From Neoceratodus forsteri (Eukaryota > Chordata > Ceratodontiformes > Ceratodontidae): DNA of 64,000 nucleotides. The notes below the pieces were generated by a model. It searched no databases and was not told the origin of the DNA. It saw nothing but the letters and a program-made list of their open reading frames with translations. The stretch covers positions 1,392,787,501-1,392,851,500 of the forward strand of contig CM057456.1 in assembly GCA_016271365.2 (NCBI GenBank). The letters are read 5' to 3'. Positions 43,669 to 53,699 of this stretch are shown piece after piece. Within the stretch, counting starts at the first letter, position 1; every line of letters starts with the position of its first letter. A program made the translations under genes and the position numbers.

Positions 43669-44660
43669 CTGCCCGGGACTTCCTGCACCCTCTGGGTTAC
43701 ATGGTGGCCTGTACCAGCATGATCTGGTGGGCCCATTGGCATATGCACTCCCTGCACTGGGAGCTGGCCAGCCAGTGGTCTCAGCACAAAGGTGACTTCG
43801 ACCAGCTGGACACTGTGACCCAGAGGATGTGAGATGCCCTCCAGTGGTGCTTAGTCCCAGAGCATCTGCAGGAAGGGATCCTGTGTGTCTGCCCCGAGCC
43901 AATGGGTATCCTGATGACCGACGCCTCTCTCACAGGCTGGGGTGGCCCATCTGGGGGAACACAGGATCCATGGGCTCTGGACCCCTGAGGAGTCCCAATG
44001 TCACATCAACCTGCTGAAGCTCCGAGCAGTCCAGCTGGCGCTGACTGCCTTTGCTCTGTTTGTTCGGGATCAAATGGTTTAAGTCCAGATGGATAACACC
44101 ACAACCATGTACTACCTCAACAAGCAAGGCGGGATGCACTTCCTGCTCTTGTGCAAGGAGGATCTCTGTGTCTGGACTTTCATGCGCAGCCTGGAGACGG
44201 ATCTCCTAGCCATCCATGTGACAGGCACCTCCAATCAGCTGGCGGATGCCCTCAGCTGAGTGGGCAAGGCGTCTCATGAGTGGTCTCTCCATCCAGAGAT
44301 AGTTCACAGTCTGTTCTCGCAGTGGGGCACCCCTCAGGTGGGTCTGTTCGTCTCCAGGGAAATGCAAAGCTGAGGCTGTTTTGTGCCCACCCCCCTCAAC
44401 AGGGCTCGCTGCAGGGGAATGCCTTCTCAAGGCTGTGGACCCCTGGCCTCTTCTATGCCTTCCCTCCACTTCCCTTGATCCGCAAAGTGCTGCTCAAGGT
44501 CAGGAGGGACAAGGTACGGGTGATGCTGATGGCTCCGGACTGGCCCTGCCAGATTTGGTGCCCTGATCTCCTCAGCCTCAGCAACAGGCTCCCGAGGCGT
44601 CTTCCCATACACCCCGACCTGCTCTCCATCAATCGGGGTAGTTACTCCAGCCAGACCTTC
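43669..44660 (+). pseudogene. DIRS-D RNase H and pol tail
   Basis: After the retrocopy the connection domain continues (ARDFLHPLGYMVACTSMIWW, WELASQWSQHKGDFDQLDTV) with a TGA at 43830-43832. RNase H motifs MTDASLTGWG (near 43916) and TTMYYLNKQGGMH (about 44100-44136) are present. LADALS (about 44240-44258) runs into a TGA replacing Arg. The FYAFPPLPLIRKVLL and VMLMAPDWP tail is at about 44450-44545. Multiple stops and shifts make it non-functional. Confidence 0.8.
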
Positions 44661-44689
44661 AATCCCTGCACCTGACAGCCTGGTTCCTG

Positions 44690-45733
44690 AGCAGCTGGAG
44701 TTCCAGGCTTTGGGTCTCTCCGAAGATATCCTCACTGTAGTTGAGGCATCTAGAAAGGAATTGACCAGAAAATGCTATACCTTCAAATTGAAGAGATTCT
44801 CCACTTGGTGTCAGGGCAAGGGGTTGGACCCTTCATTCTGTCCAGAGGCTAGCATTTTGGACTACCTGTGGTCTCTCTCCCAAGGGGGCTTCTGTCGACA
44901 ACTCTAAAGGTGCACCTGGCAGCCATCTCTGCTTACTGGGTGCAAGCCGGTCAGCAGTCGGTGGTGCAGGAGAAGGTGGTCTGGCACTTTTTCAAAGGCC
45001 TTGACCACATTTCCCCTCTGGTGCATGAACCACCACCATTGTGGGACTAGTTGCTGGTTTTGGCAAAGCTCATGGGCAAGCCATTCGAACCGATGCACAG
45101 GTGTGACATGTCTCACCTGTCATGGAAGACCACCTTCTTGGTGGCTGTCACATTAGCCAGAAGGATCAGTGAGCTCCAGGTGCTCTCAGTGGAGTCTCCT
45201 TACCTGGTCTTCCACAGGGACTAGGTTGTCCTGTAACCCAACCCGAAGTTCCTCCAGAAGGTTGTATCAGAGTTTCACCTGAATCAGGTGATGACTCTTC
45301 TGGTGTTCTTCCCGAATCACACCTCGGAGGCCAAACACAGGCTCCATACTCTGGACCTGAGGCGCGCGCTCGCTTACTACAAAGAGCGCAGGGCTGGAGT
45401 GTGGGGAGAGGTTCGCCAGTTGTTTGTCACCTCCACTGAAGCTGCACCTGGCAGACCTGCAGGCAAGCGGACGATTGGCAGATGGATCACTTCCTGCATT
45501 GATCTCTGCTATAGGTTGGTGGGTAGGGAGCCTCTCAGAGGGCTAAAGGCTCATTACACCCATCATACTGCTGCATTGTTGGCTGCTTCCAGGGACATCC
45601 CTATCCAGGAAATCTGCAGGGCTGCTACCCGGAAGTCAGCACACTCCTTCATTTCCTATTAACCCATTGACTTAGAGTCACACCGGAATGCTGGTTTTGG
45701 GGCCTCAGTTCTCCAATCCTTATTTCCAAAGTA
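44690..45733 (+). pseudogene. DIRS-D tyrosine recombinase, catalytic residues lost
   Basis: The N-terminal part is in 44710-44907 (TRKCYTFKLKRFSTWCQ), then a frameshift to TLKVHLAAISAYWVQAG and FKGLDHISPLV. The first catalytic Arg survives in LARRISEL near 45155. The HxxR box is changed to H-Y-T-H near 45555, losing the Arg. The codon at the Tyr position is a stop (TAA near 45661). Further stops at about 45050 and 45222 confirm inactivity. The ending SVLQSLFPK is shared with the other family I copies. Confidence 0.85.
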
Positions 45734-45850
45734 GGGGGTGTGCACCTTGTCACCCTACTCCCAGAGAACTGCTAGGAATCTGTCAGATAGTGTGGATAGA
45801 ACAACATATCCATGTCCCTAGAAACACAAGTTATTCACCTGTAACAGTAG
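45734..45850 (+). repeat. DIRS-D internal complementary region, left half
   Basis: On the minus strand it reads CTACTGTTACAGGTGAATAA, then CTTGTGTTT, then CTAGGGACATGG: the right end joined to the left end of DIRS-D. The other half is at 51598-51640. DIRS-E lies between them. Confidence 0.82.
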
Positions 45851-46025
45851 ATCTTCCATGGGGATAATCTCTTGCAACAGGTAATACACTTGGGTCATCG
45901 CCAGAGTGCGCTGTTGTGCATGGCAGCTTTCTTCTATCAGTCTTTTCCTAGGGGCCACCCACACATGACATCATCATCCTGCACCTATATAAGAGTGGGC
46001 GGCCCCAGGCATCCTGAGTTCATTT
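45851..46025 (+). repeat. DIRS-E left inverted terminal repeat
   Basis: The repeat runs from ATCTTCCATGGGGATAATCT through CCTAGGGGCCACCCACACAT to AGAGTGGGCGGCCCCAGGCA. It is the inverse of 51395-51575. It lies directly upstream of ORF1. Confidence 0.88.
45986..45993 (+). promoter_or_regulatory. TATA box in the DIRS-E terminal repeat
   Basis: TATATAAG follows CCTGCACC, with a TGACATCATC element about 20 bases upstream (45966-45975) resembling a CRE/ATF site. Because it lies in the inverted repeat, the same box occurs facing inward at the right end (CTTATATAGG near 51425). A promoter role is an inference. Confidence 0.5.
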
Positions 46026-46119
46026 TCCCGCTGTCTTCAGCTCTTGCACACAGCAGCTAGCGCTTGTGAAGCAGTCATTGACAAGAACTTGAGCTGGGAA
46101 CAGATTTTCCTCCATTTCC

Positions 46120-48340
46120 AATCTTAACTAACAAATGTCCAAAGAATCTACAAGCAAATCATTACTTTTCAGTAATGTCGTTGCAGTAGGAAGATCTACC
46201 GTAACGACAACCACACCGTTTGTGTTAGGTGCCTGGGTCCCACACACATCATCATCTCCTGCAAACACTGCCAGGAATTCTACCAGGCAACCCATCGATG
46301 ATGGCTACAGGAAATTGAATCACACTTAACAGAGCAGAAATTGTCTCTCTAAGAAAAGGGGTCCTGTCCCAAGGAGCCCTCCTCTGCAGCTCCACACAAG
46401 AAGCATAAACGCGATAAGGATAAATCATCTTCATCATCATCGGGCAGACATTTGTTGACAGCCACCGTTACAGGTGCTCCACCGTCGATGATGCCCTCTA
46501 GAACTGCTACCTCGTTGATGGGAGTTTACACTCTCTAATCAACAGCCTTTTCTGGCGCCCTTTCAACAGTTTGTATGGAACCTTATGTAAGTGCTACTAC
46601 CTCCCCATTGATGGTGATTTGCTTCCTGTTGATGGTGTCTGTTTTTAAGCACTCTACTGCCTCCCCATTTACTGCTCTGTCGACAATGGGTCCGACTTTC
46701 ATGGGGAGAACTACTGGTTTTGCTATGGCTACAGCCCCTCCTCCTTCACAACCATTCTCTCAGAGGGGCTAACCAGATAGGGACCGAAACCCTGGTATTT
46801 ATCACCCAGGGGCCAGACTTGTTTACACCTCATGTCCAATTTTCTCTACCATTCCCCTGGTTTCCCAGAAACCACATAGCCCCACCCTCTACTACCACTT
46901 CACTGGACGTGGCGGCAGTGTCCAACAGGTTTTGGACGTGATGAGGAATTCTCAACCTCTCACTACAGGAGAGGCTGGTCACCCTTCCCGTTTTCCCACC
47001 CCTCCACCTAAACGCTTTCAAGGTGATAGAGAACCCTCTCTGGCCTGGCCCCCCTCCCCCCCATCCTATGAGGAAGAGTATTTCTCAGAAGAGGCAGAAT
47101 TTCCTGAAGGTTTTCCAGGAGATCTCAAAGATTTTGAGTTCCAGGACCTTGACTCCCATCCTCCCTCCTCTATTTCGACTATCTCCTCCTTGCTCAAGGA
47201 TGCCTCCTATCACACTGCTGCCTCTCCTCCTGATGACCCATCCTTTCATGAGATGATGGTCCAAATTCAAAAAATCATGGGATTCTCAACAACAGAAAAT
47301 GATAAACAAAGAAAGGATATGGCAGAATATTTTGAACTGCCTGAAGAGCCCGTCATAGTGGTACCCCCACTTATACAAATTTATCAGAATGCTGTGCTGG
47401 CAGCTTGGAACCAACCACCAGCTGTTCCTGCTATTCCTAGAAAGGCGGATCACCTTTATCAGGCTCCTGTTGACCAGCCTTTCTGCTTCCCCGAAGCAGA
47501 TTTGGTAATGATCACAGCGGCCCATGACCGTACTAAACGTCCAAAGCACATGAGCTCCTTACCCCCGGATAAGGAATCCTGCCATCTCGATTACCTTGGG
47601 AAGAAGGTATTCTAGGCGGGTACCATGAATCTCAAAAAAACTATATGGGACACATGGTCAAAAACCAATGCACCCTCTGGTCTTCTACTATAGAATTAGT
47701 CAATAAACTCCCTCCCTCTCAGGAGAAGGACCAATTATTGGCAACAATTTCCACTGGCAACTCCATCTCTCAACATCTACTCCATTCAGGGTATGATACG
47801 GTGGATACTTCTGCCCGTATATCAGCCACAGGTGTCACTCTCAGACGACAAGCCTGGTTACGCGTATCAGGATTTACGCCAGATGTACAGCATAAAGTAA
47901 ATGTCCCTTTCAGTGGATCCAAATTTTTTGGTCCTGGCACCCAAATGCTTCTGGATGATCTCTAGGCATCAGGTCAGACTTTATGTATGGTACATGGCAT
48001 GTATCATTCCTCAGAGCCATCTTACCAGTACTGCTTCCAGTCCTCTTTTCAATCAAAGAGAAGTGGCAAACATAGAGATATCTACAAAGGTGGGTTCCAT
48101 GGTCATTCTCAGCCATCCTCCAGGATCGCCACTCCTACCTCCAAGGGCTCCCGCTCCCCGTGTGGAGCTAGTCAGCCCACTTCCCAGTGACCAACTGGGG
48201 CATTGGCAAGGCTTCCTCAGCCAGGCCTTGGAAGCCATGGGTGGTCACTTTGCCCTTCATTTAGAGGCCTGGCAAGCGATAACATGGGACGAGTGGGTGC
48301 TTCAAATCATCAGGATGGGGCACACGCTGGAACTCACATA
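46120..48340 (+). pseudogene. DIRS-E ORF1 (gag-like)
   Basis: The Cys/His cluster occurs at 46176-46280 in the frame reading C-R-C-S-R-K-I, then NDNHTVCVRCLGPTH and CKHCQEF, matching the spacing of the other families. A long open frame, 46932-47615, encodes an acidic region with SEEAEFPEGFPGDLKDFEFQ, then KADHLYQAPVDQPF and the conserved PPDKESCHLDYLGKKVF core (47564-47614) before a TAG. Homology continues in 47645-47965 (LRRQAWLRVSGFTPDVQHKV). The C-terminal basic tail is seen only in pieces. It is probably the capsid-like structural protein. Confidence 0.72.
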
Positions 48341-48379
48341 ACTGCCTTCCACTCATCCACCCTGCTCTGTCTCTTACCC

Positions 48380-49250
48380 ACCCAACCATATCCCCATTCT
48401 TCAAGAAGAACTACAAGCACTTCTTTGCAAGAATGCAGTTTATCAGGTTGCCCCCCTCAGAATGCCATCAGGGATTCTACTCCCATTTCTTTCTGGTACC
48501 CAAATGCACTAGGGATCTCAGACCTATACTAGACCTCAAACAACTGAATCAACACATTCAGTACAAGAGGTTCTGGATGATCACTTTAACATCCATCATG
48601 CCAATGTTAAATCAAGGGGATTGGCTATGCGCATTAAACAGGAAAGATGCCTACCTACATATCCCCATACACCCCGCACACCACCGGTTCCTTCGCTTCA
48701 ACCTGCTAGGACAACATTACCAATTTTAGGCACTCCCATTCGGTCTCTCATCCGCCCTGACAGCCTTTACCAAATGCCTAGAGGTGGTGGCAGCAGCTCT
48801 GAGACTGGAAGGACATTCGCCTTCCTGTACTCAGACAATTGGCTCATAAAAGCAGATTCCAAAACCTCTCTGCTTTTGTCCCTACAGGCAACCCTCAATC
48901 TATTTCAGTCCCTAGGAATCATGGTCAGTTGGCCAAAATCCAATCCAACTCCTACCCAGCTGCTCCAGTACATAGGAGTTCTGCTTACCACCTCCACCAG
49001 AGCTTATCTCCCTGCCGATAGACAGGAAAGATTTCGATCTCTGGCTTCCCAGATACACCTCAGCAATTCATCACAGCCAGATGCCTGTTATGCCTTTTGG
49101 GACACATGGCCACAGCTATCCCCATGGTGGTCTTTGCCCGTCTACATTCGAGACCAATCCAGTGGACTCTTCAGAATCAGTGGAGGCAAAAAACAGGAGA
49201 TTTCAAGAACAAAAGCCAAATCACTCCCGTTCTATGATCAGTCCTAGACT
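48380..49250 (+). pseudogene. DIRS-E reverse transcriptase
   Basis: FLVPKCTRDLRPILDLKQLN, then MITLTSIMPMLNQGDWLCAL and KDAYLHIPIHPAHHRFLRF are in 48433-48729, ended by a TAG at 48727. LPFGLSSAL and FTKCLEVV follow in another frame. The catalytic box reads YSDNW at 48828-48842, so the second Asp is Asn and Leu is Ser. The thumb region LQYIGVLLTTSTRAYLPADR follows in 48621-49247. It is not active. Confidence 0.82.
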
Positions 49251-49299
49251 GGTGGACCTATCGTGCCAATCTGTCTCAAGGCATGCCCTTCCAGTCCCC

Positions 49300-50160
49300 T
49301 CTTCCCCAGCAAACGTTGACCACGGATGCTTCCTCCAATGGCTGGGGGGCACATCTGGGTCCTTAGATGACCCAGGGTAGGTGACACCAGTACTCCATCC
49401 CGCCTCATATAAATATACTGTAAATGAGAGCAGTCCGCCTCGCCCTTCAGGCTTTTCATCCCCACCTCGTCCCGGGACCCCTACTGATCCAATCAGACAA
49501 CACCTCAGTGGTGTATTACCTGAACAAGCAAGGAGGTACCAAATCCCGCGCACTCTGCAGGGAAGCGATAGTGGTTTGGCAGGAAGCCATACCTCAACAT
49601 CTGTCATTGATTGCCGTCCATCTACCAGGACGCCACAATACCTTGGCCAACATTCTCAGTCGCCAGACCTCTGCACATGAGTGGACACTTCATTACCAAG
49701 TTCTTCAGATGGTCTTTCAGTTGTGGGGGACCCTGCACCTTGACCTCTTTGCCTCCCCCGACAATCATCGCCTACTCAAATACTATTCCATTATCCTGAA
49801 CAAAAATGGACTATCGATGCCCTGTCCCAACCGTGGACAGGATGCTTCTTGTATGCTTCCCCCCCTCCCCTGTCCCACTTCTGCAATGGACTTTACTGAA
49901 ATTATAACACAAACCTGCCACCATGATCCTCATAGCCCCTCTGTGGCCTCGGCAAGTATGGTTTCCCTTACTTCAACAATTCTCAGTGGCGGATCCACTC
50001 CCGTTGATTATCAGGCCAGACTTGTCGACATAGGATCAGGGAACTCTCCTTCACCCCAACCTAAAGTCACTACACCTTCACACTTGACTCCTGACATTTT
50101 CATAGCCCGCTTTCAAGTCTCTTCACCAGTGGCCAACATTCTTTTGGTCTCCCATAAACC
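49300..50160 (+). pseudogene. DIRS-E RNase H and pol tail
   Basis: TTDASSNGWGAHLG begins near 49317. Then 49424-50191 gives MRAVRLALQAFHPHLVP, LLIQSDNTSVVYYLNKQGGT and VHLPGRHNTLANILSR, where Asn replaces the Asp of LADALSR. VLQMVFQLWGTLHLDLFASP follows. The LELR Glu has been lost by a local frameshift. Tail motifs are eroded. The last codons overlap the recombinase start (SHKPSTKETYNAK). Confidence 0.78.
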
Positions 50161-51128
50161 ATCCACCAAGGAAACATATAATGCCAAATAGAAACACTTC
50201 ACCATATGGACCCGCTTCCTGGTCTTTGGACCCTTATTCACGTCCATTGACTAAGGTATTGGACTACTTGGCTTCGCTTGCTGTGACGGGCTTCAGCTAC
50301 TCCTCTATCAAAGTCCATTTGGCCTCTATCTCGGCCTTTTATGAACCTTTAGAAGGGAGACTACTTTATCAACACCACCTTGCCAAGATGTTTCTATGGG
50401 GTATGTTACACCTCAAACCCCCATTGGATGGCCCACCCCTCCCTGGGACTTAAATTTTTCTATTGAGAAAGCTGACCCTCAACCTTTTCGAGCCTGCGGC
50501 TACTTGTGACCTCCGCTTCCTAGCCTGGAAGACATTATTCTCAATTTCGGACACTTCAGCTTGACTTATATCTGAGCTGCATACCCTAATGTGTAGGGAA
50601 CCGTACTTAATCTTCGATAAAGCCAGAGTTTCCCTTCGTACCAATCCCTCCTTTCTACCTAAAGTCTCATAGCAGACCTTAAATCAGTCTGTAAAACTGC
50701 CAGTCTACTTCCCTGAGCATTCTAATTCAGGAGAATATCTCCTATACACTTCAGATGTTCATCGCATTTTGAGATATTACATAAATCGTACCAAATCTTT
50801 CAGGAAGACTCCTCAGCTTTTCGTTACTTTTGCCCCAACAAGGGAAGGCTTCCCGGTCGGTAAACAGACCCTTCCCAACTGCTTGGCACATTGCATAACC
50901 TATTGTTGTAAGAAGTATAACAAACCGTTACCAGGACCTAGTCAAGCCCATTCTGCCCAAACCATGGCCACTACAGCGGCCTTCTTCAAAGGTGCATCTG
51001 TCACAGATATCTGCAATGCAGTCACATGGTCCCCAATACATACCTTTATGAAGCACTACAATTTAGACACTGCTTCTTGCCATAGGACGGCCTTTGTCCG
51101 CGCTGTCCTACAAGGTCCTCTATCATAA
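50150..51128 (+). pseudogene. DIRS-E tyrosine recombinase, catalytic residues lost
   Basis: The core-binding part (VLDYLASLAVTGFSYSSIKV, HLASISAF) lies in 50181-50453 with a TAA at 50451-50453. Then PFRACGYL and the Arg-I box region read TSA-stop-LISEL near 50555-50580, so the catalytic Arg region is destroyed. The last frame, 50769-51128, has AHSAQTMATT where HxxR should be (Arg to Gln) but keeps the Tyr in KHYNLD. The element cannot make an active recombinase. Confidence 0.83.
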
Positions 51129-51159
51129 CTCTTCCATCCTTCCTGGGTTTACTGCTTGG

Positions 51160-51250
51160 GAGTCATCCCAGGTGTATTACCTGCTACAAGAGATTATCCC
51201 TGTGGAAGATGGTACAGTTGCGTACTTACCATAATGGTAGACCTTTGGAG
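51160..51250 (+). repeat. DIRS-E internal complementary region
   Basis: The minus strand reads TATGGTAAGTACGCAACTG, then TACCATCTTCCACAGGGATA: the right and left ends of DIRS-E joined head to tail. This is the copy used to template circular DNA in DIRS elements. Confidence 0.85.
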
Positions 51251-51394
51251 GTATCTCTTGCAGCAGGTACAATCCCTCTCTCCATCCCCCTCCTTCTCTA
51301 AGGGAATAACTTCTGATCCAAATATACATGAGGGGATACCTATTGTACCTTGGCTCTCCCTCGGTTCTCATTTAGCAAGCTGAATCCAGCAGGG

Positions 51395-51597
51395 AATTGA
51401 GGATGTCTGGGGCCGCCCACTCTTATATAGGTGCAGGAGGATGATGATGATGTCATGTGTGGGCGGCCCCTAGGAAAAGACTGCTAGAAGAAAGCTGCCG
51501 TGCACAAGAGCACCCTCTGGTGACAACCCAAGTGTATTACCTGCTGCAAGAGACACCCCTCGAAGATCTACCGTTATGGTAAGTATGCAACTATACT
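51395..51597 (+). repeat. DIRS-E right inverted terminal repeat
   Basis: It is the inverse of 45851-46025, followed by a right-specific tail CTACCGTTATGGTAAGTATG and CAACTATACT ending at 51597. Confidence 0.88.
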
Positions 51598-51827
51598 TTC
51601 TAGGAGTGGTATATGTTATTCATCCACACGGACCCACCAACCTCCCCACTCTCAGGCGCACAACCTCTGCTTCCAGTGGGCAACAACTGGCGTCCTGGGG
51701 CGGAGCCGAGGGATATACCACTCGGTGGGTGGGAGGGAGGAGCCAGCTCGAAGACTTTCCAGCAAGATTCAAAGGGGAAAGAACAATGCCAAATAGTGTG
51801 GATGAACAACATATACCACTCCTAGAA
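51598..51827 (+). repeat. DIRS-D internal complementary region (right half) and right terminal repeat
   Basis: TTCTAGGAGTGGTATATG continues the complementary region broken at 45850. The right repeat follows with CGGTGGGTGGGAGGGAGGAG, GGATGAACAACATATACC and ACTCCTAGAA, where DIRS-F interrupts it. The last 30 bp of DIRS-D are at 63690-63719. Confidence 0.85.
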
Positions 51828-52035
51828 AGTACAGTTATGTAAGAACTTACCATAACAGTAGATCTTCGAGAGAAGCTCTTGCAGTAGGTAATTACGTATA
51901 GGACTGACCCGGCAGGCGTCAGGACCCCATGGACAAATTTCTAGCTAGCAGCCTCTGGCAGGGGACCGCCCCCACGTTAGGTGACCGACGTCAAGCGATG
52001 TCAGTGTAAAGAGGCGAAGTCCCCACGCCTGCTCT
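51828..52035 (-). repeat. DIRS-F inverted terminal repeat (own right end)
   Basis: GAAGCTCTTGCAGTAGGTAA and ACCCGGCAGGCGTCAGGACC, then TTTCTAGCTAGCAGCC, are the inverse of 63500-63670. The outermost 40 bases, including the minus-strand GGTAAGTTCTTAC, occur only at this end and in the internal complementary region. Confidence 0.88.
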
Positions 52036-52139
52036 CTCCAGTTCTTCCTACTCAAGGGCAAAAAGGCAAGACGAGAGAGAAGCGGATATTTTCCTTCCTG
52101 GAAAAGGAGCTGAAAAGCTAAGGGGATGGAGGAGGCAGA

Positions 52140-52260
52140 TATTTATCTGCAAGAGCCTCTCTCGAAGATCTGCTGTTACGGTAAGTTCTTACGTAACTGT
52201 ACTATCTTACTTCGAGAGGGCTCTTGCAGTAGGTAATTACATATAGGACTGAATCCCAAG
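52140..52260 (-). repeat. DIRS-F internal complementary region
   Basis: On the plus strand it reads TCGAAGATCTGCTGTTACGG, TAAGTTCTTACGTAACTG, TACT, then ATCTTACTTCGAGAGGGCTC. The first part is the inverse of the left edge (51828-51890); the second is the inverse of the right edge (63640-63689). Confidence 0.88.
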
Positions 52261-52377
52261 CAGTCTGGAAAAAAGGAAAAGCTCTCGGGAGGAGGAAAAC
52301 TATCCAACAAATGGAACCTCTGGCTGTACGGGTCTTATGAAAGAAGACCTTGGAGTACAGCCAACCCAAAGCCTGCT

Positions 52378-53136
52378 CTACGGCAAGAGGCAATATCCAA
52401 ACTGTAGTGTTTCGTAAAGGTATGGACAGAAGTCCAAATCGTGGCTGCACAGATGTCTGCCGCTGACACATTCTTGAAACTGAATCTTGGCTACTTCTCT
52501 GGTGGAGTGACCTCTGACTTGACCCGGCAGGGTCTTGTGGTACTTGTAACAGAAGGTGATACAATGAGTCAACCATTTAGATAGGCATTGCTTGGAAACT
52601 GCATTGCCCTCTCTTTTGTGAGCAAAAGAGACAAAAAGCTGATCCGATTTCCTGAGATCTTTAGTCCTAGTGGTATAGTATCTCAGTATTTTATGAACAT
52701 CCAAAGTATGCAAGAGGTACTCCCCTTAATTGGAGTGTTGCGTAAAGAAAGCAGGTAGCTCAATAAATTGATTCAGCATAGATTCCGCTACCACCTTAGG
52801 GAGAAACTTAGGGTTGGTGCGCAGAGCCACACGTTCCTTGTGAAAAATTAAATATGGGATTTTGCACATTAGGGCCTGAAGCTTGGAAATCCATCGAGCT
52901 GAAGTAATGGCCACTAGGAAGAGAGTCTTCCAAGAGAGGAACTTCAAGTCTGCTGAGGCTGCCAGTTCAAAAGGAGGCAGAGTAAGCTTCTCGAGAACAA
53001 AATTCAGATCCCAAGGTGGAGCAGGAATGTGGATGGGGGGTCTCAAATGGAGAACCCTTCTGATTGAAGTCTTGGAGACTTCCAACTGAGCGAAAGTCCT
53101 GTCTTCAAAGAGGACATGGTAAGCCGAAATTGCTAC
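52378..53136 (-). pseudogene. DIRS-F tyrosine recombinase, C-terminal part
   Basis: Read from 53136 to 52378: VAISAYHVLFEDRTF, LKFLSWKTLFLVAITSARW, and then ISKL where RISEL is expected, so the catalytic Arg is Trp and the Glu is Lys. A stop after TQHSN (52726) is followed by KILRYYTTRTKDLRK. Then comes GHSTREVAK with HxxR preserved, after which a frameshift displaces the Tyr region near 52420-52450. The N-terminal part is on the other side of DIRS-G at 58787-58905. It is dead. Confidence 0.85.
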
Positions 53137-53304
53137 CTTCAAACAACATGAAGTCTTGCTGTATTCTGATTATATGTAGTTAGCCCCAGCACTTGAACTG
53201 CTCCGGAGAGCAAAGGGTTAACTCTATGCAAAGGCATAGAATGTTGAGCCCGAGCTCGGTTTTCAAACCTCTGTCTGTGGTACTCTAAAGTGTAGCCGTC
53301 AGAT
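53137..53304 (+). repeat. DIRS-G left inverted terminal repeat
   Basis: The arm from TCTTGCTGTATTCTGATTAT through GAACTGCTCCGGAGAGCAAA to GTAGCCGTCAGAT is the inverse of 58593-58746 with few differences. The first 14 bases are unique to this end. Confidence 0.9.
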
Positions 53305-53699
53305 GTCTTACTCCACCTAACTGTGAAGTCGTTCCGGAGATCCCTCCTGCGCTTCGGTTCAGTTATAGTTCGAATCGGTCATTTTTTTCAAACCGTTTCT
53401 TCAGTAAATTGGTATTCTTGCCTCTGTCTCAGTACCAGTAAGTGGTAGTTGTAGGTAGTGGTTGTTTTCTTCAGAAATTGTTTATTTTCGGTTCTTTGCC
53501 AGTCGGTCCGGTTCAGAACCGAAACCTATTTAGTTTTGTGTATTGTATTTCTTGTGTGTGGTTTTTCCAGTACTTATCGGTTCCTAAAAAAAATCCGACC
53601 TTTTAGGATTTTTTTTACCGACCCGCGACACGGTTGGAACCGATAAGTTTGTAGTCACCTGGCTTAACCGCTGTTTGAGGTGACTTTAGATTTGAAGGC

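Larger units (their letters stand above)
45851..51597 (+). mobile_element. DIRS-E, complete but inactive family II element
   Basis: The 5747-bp element has terminal repeats 45851-46025 and 51395-51597 and an internal complementary region at 51160-51250. On the minus strand that region reads as the right end (TATGGTAAGTACGCAACTG) joined to the left end (ATCTTCCACAGGGATAATC), which fixes both boundaries. Flanks are CTGTAACAGTAG on the left and TTCTAGGAGTGG on the right; closing the gap restores the family I internal complementary region of DIRS-D. There is no target duplication. Catalytic residues are lost in both RT and recombinase. Confidence 0.92.

Noticed and set aside
51160..52260. CRISPR-like or tandem array from repeated CTCTTGCAGTAGGTAATTAC blocks
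   Set aside because: The recurrences are the terminal repeats and internal complementary regions of DIRS-E and DIRS-F in both orientations; there are no spacers of regular length.
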